Below, piece by piece: positions 46,778-57,375 of a stretch of 64,000 bases of DNA (its first letter is position 1; each line of letters starts with the position of its first letter). This DNA is from G026625185 sp963727835 (GTDB lineage Bacteria > Desulfobacterota > WTBG01 > JAGOGO01). Location: positions 14,285-78,284 of the forward strand of contig CAVSIB010000007.1 of assembly GCA_963727835.1 (NCBI GenBank). Reading direction: 5' to 3'. A model generated the notes under the pieces. The model made no database searches and was not told the DNA's origin. It saw only the letters and a program-made list of their open reading frames with translations. Both the position numbers and the translations under genes were made by a program.

Positions 46778-48281
46778 TTATCTCACTACCAATGGGGCAT
46801 AGCTGGCATTCCCCGTTCGGTGATCCAAGATCAGAACCGCCAATTTTTGGCGAGGAGGAACCTTGGTAATAAGTTCAGCAAAGGTTGATGGGTCATCAAT
46901 TGGCTCACCATTGATACTAAGAATAATATCATCCACCTCAAAGCCCGCTTCAGCCAACGCTCCCTTGGAATCCACCCCCGCAATCACCACCCCTGATTGG
47001 GAGTCCAGATTGTATTTTTTTACTTCCTCCGAAGTTACTGCTCGAAATTTTCCACCTAACCTTTCTTTAAGGGACGCACGTGCTATTTTAGTGACACTTT
47101 CTAAATTCCCAATAGTGGCGATAAGTTCTTTCCGTTCTTTATCACGCCAGATGGTTACCGTTACCTGCTCGCCAATAGGAGTATTGGCTACTTCATTTCT
47201 CAGCGTACTGGCATCAGGAGTTTCCTTGCCTTTATACGCAAGCACCACATCGCCCCGTTTGATTCCCGCTTTATCCGCTGGTCCATCTTTCGTTACCTCG
47301 GCAATCAAAGCTCCTTTGGAAGAGCCCAATCCAAACGACTGGGCAAGGTCCGGGGTAAGGTCCTGAGCGCCCACGCCCAACCACCCGCGCTCCACTTTAC
47401 CCCGAGCAATGAGAGCGTTGGCAACATGGAGAGCCATATTGCTGGGGATGGCAAAGCCGATTCCTTCATAACCTCCTGATTCGGAGATAATTGCGGCATT
47501 AATGCCGATTACTTTCCCAGCAAGAGTAAGTAAAGGTCCGCCACTGTTGCCGGGATTTATTGCCGCATCAGTCTGAAGGAAATCTTGATACGAGTTGGGA
47601 TCAGTAATACCAGTGCGGTGTTTTGCGCTGATAATCCCCTGGGTGACCGTCTGATCCAAACCCCGGGGATGCCCAATGGCAACCACCCACTCTCCCACTT
47701 GCACTTTGTCAGAGTCACCAAAGGTAACATACGGAAGCGGTTCTTTGGCTTCGATTTGAATGACTGCCAAGTCCGTTTTTGGATCAGCCCCCACTAATTT
47801 TCCCGGATAGGTTCTGCCATCTGCGAGAAGCACCTGAATCTTGGTTGCCCCTCCGGCCACATGATTATTCGTAAGGATATGACCTTTAGTGTCGAGGAGA
47901 ATGCCTGTCCCGATCCCTTTCAATTCCCGTTTCTGCTCTCGAGGGGTGTCAGGAAAGAAAAACCGGAAAAAGGGGTCATTTTCAAAGGGAACGAAAGGGA
48001 TTGGGTGCTGTTTGACGCTCAGTCACCTCAATGTGCACTACTGCCGGGATCGTCTGTTGGGCAACCTGGATGATGGCAGTTCGTAAGTCCAAAGGTCCCT
48101 GATGAGATTCAACCGCTGGAGCCGGGGTGGCGGTAAGGGGTGGAGGCGTCGGCACGGTAACCTCTTTAGCTTTTTGAGGTTGTTCGTTCGTTTTATTACA
48201 GGCAGGTAACAATCCGATGACGAAAAAAAGAAGCAATCCGAGGCAAAAACAAAGCACATAGTTTAAAAAATGTTTTCTCAT
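46778..48281 (-). CDS. htrA: Periplasmic serine protease HtrA/DegP, copy 2, one frameshift
   Basis: About 500 residues. A lipoprotein-like signal begins MRKHFLNYVLCFCLGLLLFF then VIGLLPAC, then a Pro/Thr-rich linker. The protease part has His in ILTNNHVAGG, Asp in KTDLAVIQI and Ser in NPGNSGGPLLT. Two PDZ domains follow (RGWLGVGAQDLTPDLAQSFG and GVVIAGVDSKGALAEAGF). The frame shifts near 47,990 between VTERQ and HPIPFVPFENDPFF, one base. Start ATG 48281 with AAGGAG. It precedes the mgtA-mprF-acvB group on the same strand. Confidence 0.92.
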
Positions 48282-48646
48282 AGCAATTCTCCTTGATGTT
48301 GTGAGAGGATAAAAATTTTAGTCAGAAGTCTCCTGGGGGAAACAAAACATAAATCAGACTTAATGGGTGTTTATTTTTTAGTGAAGATCAACACGTTAAC
48401 CAAGCCTTATCCTCATCGGTTTAGTATGTTTCGTTTTCTCTAACCATGAGCAGACAAAGCGTAAGTGGGAAAGTTCGCCTTTCACCCCGGTTGATCATTA
48501 TTGAATTGCTGCATGAGAAGCGGGACATAGAAAAATTTTTCCCTTTTACCGAAAAAAGTTTTTAATTTTGTTTTTTTTATATTAATCATTCGGCCTCATG
48601 ATGTCAAGGAGCGAAAACCTTTCTCAAAAACACCATTGTTTAAACC
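48282..48646. other. Intergenic stretch, no gene seen
   Basis: 365 AT-rich bases between htrA copy 2 and mazG (both on -). It should carry the htrA promoter on the minus strand. No credible coding frame or strong hairpin. Confidence 0.5.
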
Positions 48647-49325
48647 TTAGGGTTTTCTTGAATGCGCTTCAGAAGAGATTCCCTTATCAATACTTCCGGA
48701 TTTATTTTTATGAATTCGACTGAGATTGACTAAATCCAGAAAAATATCTCCCAAGCACTGCTTTACCATTTCTTGGTTTTCTGCAACTAATGCCTCCTTA
48801 AGCTTGGTGATTTCTTCTTCCAGTTTTCCTACCACTTTTAAAGGAGACGCGCTGTCACCTAAACGCCTACTTACCCAGTAGGCCTGGAGTAAGGCAGGAA
48901 GATGGCGGGGAAGCTTTTCTTTCAGGGTGCGTTGTGAAACAACGACTTTTTCTTTTTCCTTTATCTCTTTCCAGTTTTCTCTGATTTCGGAAATATTATT
49001 TACTTCCCGGCCTTCAAAAACATGGGGATGACGGCCGACCATCTTCTTTTTTACATTTTCCAACACATCCCCGATACTAAAATCACCTTCATCACGGGCA
49101 ATTTCCGCACAAAAAAGAAGCAAAAAAATCAAATCACCCATTTCTTCCTGGGTTTTCTCCGGAGATTTTTTATCTAATGCCTCCATAAGTTCTTGAAATT
49201 CTTGGTGGAGATAGTGTTTCAAGGTCTCAATTGTTTGTTTTCTATCCCAGGGGCACCCTCCTTCTCCCCTTAAAGTACGGATAAGAAATACTAAGTCTTT
49301 AAAAAGCTTTATCAGTTTTTTCCAT
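48647..49325 (-). CDS. mazG: Nucleoside triphosphate pyrophosphohydrolase MazG, one frameshift
   Basis: About 226 residues. The ATG at 49325 (MEKTDKAF) has AAAGG upstream. The frame then shifts in a five-T run near 49,295 into KDLVFLIRTLRGEGGCPWDR and KQTIETLKHYLHQEFQELME. The metal-binding EExxE/ExxD motif is in QEFQELMEA and EEMGDLIFLLLFCAEI, and a second half follows with GKLEEEITKLKEAL and LGDIFLDLVNLSRI. MazG removes aberrant or excess NTPs (and lowers ppGpp-induced death in E. coli). Confidence 0.9.
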
Positions 49326-49564
49326 AAAACGACCTTTCTTAAGGAAATTCGAGAACCGAATTTGAGGAAACAAGTTTTTTTAAAACTCTATCATGGTGAC
49401 TTAAGTCCTTCAAGTTTTTAAAATAATGAATTTTGAGAAATAACGAAATAAATTCAAGTGATTATATTTTAAAAATCCATGGTTAAATACTTGCATTTTG
49501 GGTTTGGGTATGGTAACTAATAACCTGCCTATTATCTTTAGTTTGGGCAAAAAAACGATATTCT

Positions 49565-49984
49565 ATGGAAATACACCGCACCGCGATTCACTGCCATACC
49601 TCTGGCAATACTGATGTTATTGATATCACTCCCCAGGTAACCGAAGCCCTTCGGAACTCGGGCATTAAGGAAGGAGTGGTATTTTTATTTGTGTCTGGAT
49701 CAACTGCTGCTCTTACCACTATTGAATATGAACAAGGGGTGGTAAACGATTTAATTCGGACTATTGAAAAAATTGCTCCTCAAAATATTTCCTATCAACA
49801 CAACCTCCGATGGGGGGATGGCAATGGATACTCCCATGTTCGGGCAAGCTTGTTGGGGCCCTCCCTTAATATCCCCGTGACTAATAAAAAACTGCTGGTC
49901 GGGGAGTGGCAGCAAATTGTCCTCCTCGATTTCGATAATCGTCCGAGGGAGAGAGAGGTAGTTGTTCAAATCATTGGCAACTAA
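49565..49984 (+). CDS. yjbQ: YjbQ/UPF0047 family protein
   Basis: 139 residues, the whole family length. Conserved parts: VIDITPQVTEALRNSGIKEG, VFLFVSGSTAALTTIEYE, then NSHxH-like NGYSHVRASLLGPSLNIPV and LLVGEWQQIVLLDFDNRPRE. The His, Glu and Asp residues match the metal-dependent site of this family. YjbQ of E. coli has been linked to a weak thiamine phosphate synthase activity; the real role is open. Stands 49 bases upstream of phoH. Confidence 0.9.
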   Translation: MEIHRTAIHCHTSGNTDVIDITPQVTEALRNSGIKEGVVFLFVSGSTAALTTIEYEQGVVNDLIRTIEKIAPQNISYQHNLRWGDGNGYSHVRASLLGPSLNIPVTNKKLLVGEWQQIVLLDFDNRPREREVVVQIIGN

Positions 49985-50032
49985 GAACTCTTATCAGCAA
50001 CATTTTCTTTCCTGCACATTACTTTTTCCATT

Positions 50033-51019
50033 ATGACGAAAAAATTATCAACCCAGGGCCAGGGTGCCGATAAAAATTTTCAAAGCCTTATCTTTGAGGA
50101 TAATGATGTCCTGAAGATCCTTTTTGGCGAACGGGATAGCAATGTCCGGACGGTAGAAGAAAAAGTCGGAGTCCACATCCACGTTCGGGGCAATCAGATT
50201 ACCATCAGCGGTGATGAAGAAAAAGTAAGTTTGGCGGCAAAGGTGCTCACTGAAATCTATGAAGTAATTAAAAGCGGCTACTCTGTTTACCCGGTGGATA
50301 TAGCTTTTTCGCTTCGTATTCTCAAACATAATCCGTCAGTTAACTTAAAAGATCTTTTTCTCGATAACATTCCTATTTCTACCAAAAGAAAATTTATTAC
50401 CCCCAAAAGCGTCAACCAGAAAAGATACATTGATGCTATGCGAAAACATGATATTGTGATTGCCATTGGGCCGGCGGGAACCGGCAAAACTTATTTGGCG
50501 ATGGCCATGGCGATCGCTGCCTTGATGAACAAGGAAGTGGAACGCATTATCCTTACGCGGCCAGCAGTGGAAGCAGGAGAGAAGTTAGGTTTCTTGCCGG
50601 GCGACATCGTGGAAAAAGTAAATCCCTATCTCCGCCCCCTCTATGACGCGCTCCACGATATGATGGATTTTGAAAAGGTTTCCCGGTTAATTCAAAATGG
50701 TATTATCGAGGTGGCGCCATTAGCCTTTATGCGTGGTCGGACGCTCAATGATTCTTTTATCATTTTAGATGAAGCGCAGAATACTACTTCCGAACAAATG
50801 AAGATGTTTTTGACGCGCATGGGCTTTGATTCCAAAGTAGTGATTACCGGAGATATAACTCAAATTGACCTCCCCCCGGAAAAAACCTCCGGGTTGATCG
50901 AGATTCAGGAAATTCTTAAGTCCATTTCCTGGAATCAAGTTTATCTACTTTTCCAGCATTGACGTTGTGCGGCACCCTTTGGTACAAGAAATTATCGACG
51001 CTTATTCACAGAGGCCATG
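50033..51019 (+). CDS. phoH: PhoH-like ATPase (YbeZ), one frameshift near the end
   Basis: About 328 residues. Walker A GPAGTGKTYLA, Walker B SFIILDEAQNTT, and LTRPAVEAGEKLGFLPGD and ITGDITQIDLP are typical. An N-terminal KH-like domain lies in GVHIHVRGNQITISGDEEKV. Near 50,930 one extra T splits ILKSI from PGIKFIYFSSIDVVRHPLVQ, which then runs to a TGA at 51017. That TGA overlaps the next gene's ATG. YbeZ works with YbeY in RNA metabolism; ybeY is two genes downstream, the conserved order. Confidence 0.92.
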
Positions 51020-53406
51020 AAACTTTTTAAAAAAACTAACCCCGCTCCTTTTGCACGAGGCAGGGAAAAGCTAAAAAGAGACCTTTTCCACCAGCCTTTA
51101 AATTTGCCTAAGGTCAATCTTTATTCTACCCAAAAATGGGCGTTAATTATTTTTTTAAGTGTGATTTTAGGTCTTATTATTTTCTCCCGGGTGCCTTCCC
51201 GAACTTATCGATACACTTTAGGTCAAGTCGTCCCCCAAGATATTAAGGCACCTCAGGACTTTTTAGTTGAAGACCAACCATCCACTCTGGAGAAAAGAAA
51301 AAGCGCCGCAGAAAGTGTTCGGGCGGTTTACGATTTTGACCCAAACCTCCTGAGCGAAATTGAAGGGAAAGACCGAAGATGTCTTCCGTTCACTTAGGGA
51401 ACTCGACCTCAACGCAGGAAGAAAAATTACCAAGGAAGAGTTCGAACAATTGATGGGCATATCTATCTCCAAGCTCAAGTTTTGCAGTTCTTGAAAAAAG
51501 AAAATTTGATTCAAAGATTGTTGATTATGTTTACACAATCTTAAGTCCTATTTTTGAGCAAAAGATTGTGGGCAACCGAGAGCTCCTCCTGTCGGAGAAA
51601 GACCGAGGAATTGTCGTCAGGGACTTTTCCACTCGAGAAGAGACTAATCTCCAGGATTTCTCCCAGATTCTTGACCTTGACCAGGCGCGCTTAAAAGTTC
51701 AAAAAGAGTCCCGTCTATTGATCCCTCCCTCAGCGAGATCGTGGGAAAAACCGGTTGTAGAAATAGTTCAAGGCTTGATTAAGCCAAATCTCACCTTTAA
51801 CAAAATTGAAACCGAAGAAAGGAAGGAATCTGCCCGGGAAGCGGTTAAACCCGTACTTTTTGAGATAAAAAAGGGGGAAATGATTATTCGGGAAGGCGAA
51901 AAAGTAAACCCCGAACATCTCCTTAAACTAAACCAATTGAGTCAACTCAAGACCGACCAGAATCCCATCCTCTATAGTGGAGGCAACTTTCTCATCCTGT
52001 TCTTGATTCTTTCGGTAGTCTTCCGTTTCTTTGTTCCCGAAAAATCACCCCATCCGCACCAATGGGGTCATGACCTTTCTTTTATTAGTGCGATGTTAAT
52101 ACTTATCACCATCATGATCAGAATTGGCGCCTCTTTACCCCAACCGGAATCATTATTTCTATCCGAAAATTCATTATGGTTTGCAGTCCCGGTTGCCGCA
52201 GGGGCAATTGTTATCAGTGTTGTCAAGGGGATTAAGCAGGCAGCTATATTTTCCGTTCTCATTTCGATTTTTTCCACCATGGTGCTCGGCAATAATAAAA
52301 TCGATTACTTCTTTTATCCCTTGCTGGGAAGCCTCATTGGAGCCCGCGAAGCCGTATATTGCCGGCAACGGTCAACCTTATTAAAAGCCGGCTTTGAAGT
52401 GGGGGTGGCTAATTTCCTGGTTATCCTCTGCCTTAAAATTAAGCTCGGAGGTTTCTTTGATTGGCAGCCTTTGAGTGGTGATTTAATCTTAGGATTTTCA
52501 AGCGGAATTCTTTCAGGCATTATTGCTACGGGAGTTGTACCGCTTATTGAAGTTATGTTCTCTTATACCACGGATATTAAGCTCCTTGAATTGGGTAATC
52601 TAAACCACCCGCTCTTAAAAGAACTTGTGGTGGTGGCTCCCGGAAGCTATCACCACTCTATCCTCACCGGATCCCTAGTGGAAGCAGCAGCGGAATCAAT
52701 TGGCGCGAACCCTCTGTTGGCAAAAGTGGGAGCCTATTATCATGATATTGGAAAAATGAAAAAGCCCCTTTATTTTATTGAAAACCAGAGAGGAAGTGAA
52801 AATAAACACGACAAGCTTTCACCTAATATGAGCAGCCTTATTCTTATCTCCCACATTAAAGAAGGGGTGGAACAGGCGAAAGACCATCGGCTCGGAAAAG
52901 TGATTACGGACATTATCCAGCAGCACCACGGAACGAGCCTGATCGCCTTTTTTTACCAAAAGGCAAAAGAAAAAGAAAACCCTGCTGAGGCGAGTGTGGA
53001 TGAAAATGATTTTCGGTATCCGGGACCAAAACCTCAGACCAAAGAGGCAGGACTGGTCATGCTGGCTGATGCCGTAGAGGCAGCTTCCCGCACGGTTAAT
53101 GATCCAACCCCAGCGCGGATTCAGGGTATGGTTCAAAAAACGATCAATAACTTCTTTACTGATGGCCAGCTTGACGAATGTGAACTGACCCTTAAGGACA
53201 TCCACCTGATCGCCAAGAGCTTTAATCGTATACTTACCGGAATTTTCCACCATCGGGTTGAATATCCGGACAAAATTTCCCCGGCACCTCTTTACCCTAA
53301 AAAACATGAAACTCTGGATCGAGAATCACCAAAGGAAACAAAAGATAAGCTTAAGAATGGTCAGGAAGATCGCGAAAGAGACCTTAAACGCCTTGGGATC
53401 TCCTGA
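51017..53406 (+). CDS. 7TM-HD membrane phosphodiesterase (PgpH/YqfF-like), two frameshifts
   Basis: About 796 residues. One N-terminal helix (WALIIFLSVILGLIIFS), a long extracytoplasmic 7TMR-HDED domain, seven helices (FLILFLILSVVFRFFV onward) and a C-terminal HD domain with VVAPGSYHHSILTGSLVEAA, GAYYHDIGKMKKP, QQHHGTSLIAFFY and DAVEAASR. PgpH of Listeria degrades c-di-AMP. Frame breaks: near 51,375 (EGK to EDVFRSLREL) and in TTTT near 51,490 (SKLK to FAVLEKRKFD). The order phoH, 7TM-HD, ybeY is widespread. Confidence 0.92.
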
Positions 53407-53753
53407 TGGGGAATTAAGTCTGAGCTTTGTTACTGACCAAGAAATCACCGTGCTCAATCAGAAGCACCTCTTCCCGCCCTCGTCCTACTGATGTGCTTGC
53501 TTTCTCTATGAGAGAAGGGGATTTTACCGAAATCAATCCTTCCCTTTTAGGAGATGTGGTGATCTCGGTAGAGACGGCAAAAAAACAAGCAGCTGCTAAA
53601 GGACACTTTTTCGAAGAAGAACTTTGCCTGCTTCTCATCCATGGCATCCTCCATTTATTGGGATATGAGCATGAAATCCCCGGGCCGCGCGCAAGGGCAA
53701 TGCGAAAAAAAGAAAACGAACTGTTTTCCCTCATGAAAGCAAAGGTGTTGTAG
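53306..53753 (+). CDS. ybeY: Endoribonuclease YbeY, one frameshift
   Basis: About 149 residues. KLWIENHQRKQKISLRMVRK opens, then SLSFVTDQEITVLNQKHL; one extra T near 53,470 shifts into SRPRPTDVLAFSMREGDF. The metal site HGILHLLGYEHE is complete. YbeY matures 16S rRNA and is part of ribosome quality control. The ATG at 53306 lies inside the end of the 7TM-HD gene, a 101-base overlap, but the protein needs this N-terminus; no later start gives a full family length. Confidence 0.9.
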
Positions 53754-53984
53754 GGGCTTTGCCGGGGAGAAAATTTCCCGGAGAGGGTTACACATTTTCA
53801 CTATCTCCTCCGTAAGTCAGCTTTTTTTATCAGCCTAAATTTAACGCTTCCCTTTAAGTCGAACTTTGTGGTAAATTAATTAACTAATTGTTCCGATAAC
53901 TAACGGTTTTAATTGAACACTTACAATCGAGCTTATGTTAAAAATAAAAAAGATTTTCAAAAAAACTGAGGAGGTTTAAGCGTT

Positions 53985-54654
53985 ATGGGGAATCGCAATA
54001 AAAAAGATTATTGCTCCGTCGATTTTATCTGCCGACTTTTCCCGGCTGGGTGAAGAAATCGCTGCAATTGAAAAAGGGGGGGCTGACTGGGTCCATGTTG
54101 ATGTAATGGACGGTCACTTTGTGCCCAATATCACGATCGGTGTGCCGGTCGTGGCTTCCATTCGAAAAATAACCAAACTTCCCCTTGATGTGCACCTCAT
54201 GATCCAAAACCCGGATAAGTATATCGAAAAATTTGCAAAAGCCGGGGCTAACATTATTACGGTCCATGTGGAAACCTCTCCTCATCTTCATCGCAGTGTT
54301 CAGTTTATTAAAGATCAGGGTTGTAAAGCTGGAGTATCTCTTAACCCGGCCACTTCTCTCGCTACGCTCGATCATATCCTTTCTGAAGTGGATATGGTCC
54401 TTATCATGACCGTTAACCCTGGATTTGGCGGGCAAGAATTTATTCCCTCGGTGCTTCCTAAAATTAAGCACCTGAGGGAGAAAATAAGTGAAAAAGGGAT
54501 AGGCGTTGATATTGAAATTGATGGAGGCGTTAATATCAACACCATTAGCAAAGTAGCTCAAGCAGGTGGCAATATTTTTGTGGCAGGAAATGCTGTTTTC
54601 ACCACTCCCGATTACGGAAAAACCATCAGTGAATTGAGAAGATTGGCAGAATGA
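53985..54654 (+). CDS. rpe: Ribulose-phosphate 3-epimerase, one frameshift at the start
   Basis: About 222 residues, TIM barrel. GAGGAGG precedes the ATG at 53985 (MGNRN), then a six-A run near 54,000 has one base too many, after which KKIIAPSILSADFSRLGEEI begins. Family motifs: WVHVDVMDGHFVPN, PLDVHLMI, MTVNPGFGGQEFI and EIDGGVN. Interconverts ribulose-5-phosphate and xylulose-5-phosphate. The downstream ATG at 54106 would miss the first 40 residues, including the ILSADF strand. Confidence 0.92.
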
Positions 54655-54678
54655 GCCTAAAAATAAATTTTTTGGCGA

Positions 54679-55473
54679 ATGTTGGAAGAGGCTCGAGTGG
54701 TTGACAATCATAGCTATCGCAAGAATGTACCCGAATTTTTGGGAGGGAAAAAGCACTATCCAAAATTTATCCAGAAGGTTTTCCATAGGGTTGGAAAAGC
54801 AATCGACCAATTTCAAATGATGGAAGATGGAGACCGAATCCTGGTCGGTGTTTCCGGCGTGGACAGCATTACCCTGCTTTGGCTCCTCCGGGAGCGCCTC
54901 ATGTGGATTCCCGTAAAATACACATTAAAAGCTATTTATATTAATCCGGGGTTTGATGAAACAACGGGAAAAATAATCGGAGATTATTTAAGAAAAGAAT
55001 GCTTTGATTATGAGATTATAAAGACTGATATCGGGATGAAGGCACATGAGCCTCATGCGCAGGAAAACCCTTGTTTTTTGTGTTCTCAAGAAAGAAAAAA
55101 AAGGCTTTTTTTATTAGCCCGTGAGGGTAACTTTCAAAAAATTGCTTTGGGACATCATTTAGATGATATCAATGCTACCCTTTTTATCAATATCCTCTAC
55201 GGAAGCTCTATAAGCACTATGCTTCCGAGGCAGGATCTCTTTGGAGGAAGGCTCACCATCATTCGTCCCCTCGCCTTAGTAGGGAAAGAACAAATTCAAA
55301 AGTTGGCGGAATTCCTCAACATCCCCCCCATCGTCAATCCCTGCCCTTCTTCCCACGTTTCTCAGCGTAAACAAATAAATGAATTTTTAGACTATTTTTA
55401 TAGAAAAGATCAAAGGATTCGTTACAATATTTTTCACGCCATGAGCAACATTCATCGAGATTATCTTCCCTGA
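54679..55473 (+). CDS. TtcA-like tRNA thiolase family protein with altered PP-loop
   Basis: 264 residues. N-type ATP pyrophosphatase of the TtcA group: GDRILVGVSGVDSITLLWLL, CFLCSQERKKRLFLLA, GHHLDDINATLFINILYG and a late VNPCPSSH cysteine. Relatives use ATP and sulfur to thiolate C32 of tRNA, often with an Fe-S cluster held by these cysteines. The PP-loop normally reads SGGxDS; here one glycine codon is missing (SGVDS). The true start may be later, near KKHYPKFIQK. Starts 24 bases after rpe. Confidence 0.8.
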   Translation: MLEEARVVDNHSYRKNVPEFLGGKKHYPKFIQKVFHRVGKAIDQFQMMEDGDRILVGVSGVDSITLLWLLRERLMWIPVKYTLKAIYINPGFDETTGKIIGDYLRKECFDYEIIKTDIGMKAHEPHAQENPCFLCSQERKKRLFLLAREGNFQKIALGHHLDDINATLFINILYGSSISTMLPRQDLFGGRLTIIRPLALVGKEQIQKLAEFLNIPPIVNPCPSSHVSQRKQINEFLDYFYRKDQRIRYNIFHAMSNIHRDYLP

Positions 55474-56027
55474 TAAAACTAAAAAGCGGTTGCCGTCTGT
55501 GGGCTTGATTAAACAACATCTGGAACTAAATTTTAGCTGATTTTTAACAGGTTATGGTGTTTAATAAAAGTGTGTGCAATGAGAAAAATAATCTCTGAAT
55601 TCATAACAAAAAAGCCTGGCATTGAAATTAGTGAATGTAAAATATTCGCAAACTTCTCAAGGCGGAACAGGAGGTTATCTGAAAGGAACAGAAGGGGATG
55701 TGCGATCTTCTACAAAAGACCCCCCGCAAATGGAAGACTGGTATTCATTTGAGAGGCCATAAAAAGGAATCCTTTTATGACCAAAGACACGTCGGTGAGG
55801 GAAAATTTATTCAGCACGATGGGGAAGTATTAACCTCTGGAAAATGTTACTCCTGAAAAAAATTATTCGACCGAGATATTTGTTTACCTATTAAAGGAAA
55901 GGAAGGAGATAAAATGAAAATTCGTTTTATTTGCATTTTTTTAACGTTATTTTGCTATCTCAATTAATCCTCGATAATACTCCATCTCCCGCGCCGCCTC
56001 ACTGAAAATAAAACCGGGTTGCTCATT
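55474..56027. other. Intergenic stretch, no recognised gene
   Basis: 554 bases. One short open frame near 55,570-55,750 (GGTGGYLKGTEGDVRSS in another frame) has no family that I know and is interrupted. It may be a worn gene. A good ribosome site AAGGAAGGAG with an ATG lies at 55,902-55,915 but is followed by a stop after about 17 codons (MKIRFICIFLTLFCYLN), like a signal peptide whose gene is lost. Confidence 0.5.
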
Positions 56028-57339
56028 TTATTTTTCCAGGTCCTTTACTCCTTGGGCAATAATAGTGAACAACTCCGCAATATTTTCTTCCTCAATACTG
56101 GCAAAGGTAATCCTTAAGTCCCATTTATCCATAGCGATTGTCCCCACACCGTACCTCTCTAAAAGGTGTATCCGCAAAGGTTCTGCTTCCACATTTTTCA
56201 ACTTTAAACACATAAAATAACCGGAATTGAAAGGATAGACCTCCCACAGCCGTTTAAATTCTTTCTTTTGAAGAACTTCTTGAACTTTCAAGCCCCTCTT
56301 TTTTAAGATCTCTAATTTTTCTGCCTTTTCCTCGCCATACGCTGGAGAATCAAGGGCTTTACAAACAATGCTCTGGGCTAAGTGAGAGCAGTTTGAAATG
56401 CTGGATCGGATCGCTCCCATAGTCTTCTTCTCCAAAGCGTTGTAAACATCGGCAAACGATCCATCCCCCCCTACCCCAAAGGTAATGAATCCTATCCGGA
56501 AGCCCCAGACATACTGTTCTTTGGTGGGACCATCCAGTTTTACGGCTATAATATTAGGATGAAGGTTAACAAAATAACCAAAGAGAGATTCTTTCATGGT
56601 ATTTTGGTGATAAAAAAGTCCGAAATAAGCGTCATCCATTATTGCCACCACCTTAATTCCTTTTTTGGCAGCTGCAAGAACAATCTCCACAATTTCCTCC
56701 CCTTCGGATTGGCTGATGCTATAGCCGGTCGGGTTATTTGGAAAATTAAAAAGAACGACCAGTTTATCCCGGTCAGAACCCAGCCCCGCGATCATCTTAT
56801 TCAGGCCTTCAGCGTTAAACCTTCCCTTGAGAAGAAAAAAGGGGATAGGTATGTATCTTTGCTTCTTTTCGCACTTCAAAAATAAGGCTATAGTTCTCCC
56901 AGAATTTGTCTGGCAAAATAATTGCATCTCCGGGATCAACAAAAAGGTCGGCTGCGAGCTCCAACCCATGAGTAAGACCGCTGGTTACTATAGGAACGCT
57001 AAAAATTTTTCCTTGCATGCTGGGATTGTCGGCAAGCAGTTTTTTTTGCCACTTTTCTCTCAACTGGGGCTTTCCTGCTCCTGGTGCATAAGGATAGCTA
57101 TCCTGAGGTGGAATCCCCTTAATAATTTTTTGGATACACGGAAGATACATTGGCCCTGCCCCTTCAGTGGCAATACCAATGGTGACATTGTATTTGTTTG
57201 CCTTTTTTTGAGCATCAGCAGTCTGGCTCAGAATACCTTTCGGGAAATATAAATTTTTACCTAATTTTGAAAGCACCTGATATATTTGAGGATTTTGTTT
57301 TTGAAGTATTTCGTTCAACTCCAGCGCTAAGGGGTTCAT
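56028..57339 (-). CDS. PLP-dependent aminotransferase class I/II, one frameshift
   Basis: About 437 residues. Opens MNPLALELNEILQKQNPQIY. Features: TIGIATEGAGPMYLPCIQ, YPYAPGAGKPQLREKWQKKL, VTSGLTHGLELAADLF, FNFPNNPTGYSISQSEGEEI, IMDDAYFGLFY, and the lysine region AVKLDGPTKEQYVWGFRIGF. Near 56,825 one base shifts SSQG into RFNAEGLNKMIAG. Substrate not predictable; the motif set differs from aspartate aminotransferase. It lies 36 bases after purC on the same strand and may be cotranscribed. Confidence 0.85.
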
Positions 57340-57375
57340 ACACCTATGTTCCTTTCCCTGATTCTTTATTGGTTT

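Noticed and set aside
50920..50940. Programmed ribosomal frameshift in phoH
   Set aside because: No typical slippery heptamer with downstream structure, and similar one-base lesions occur in a dozen other genes.
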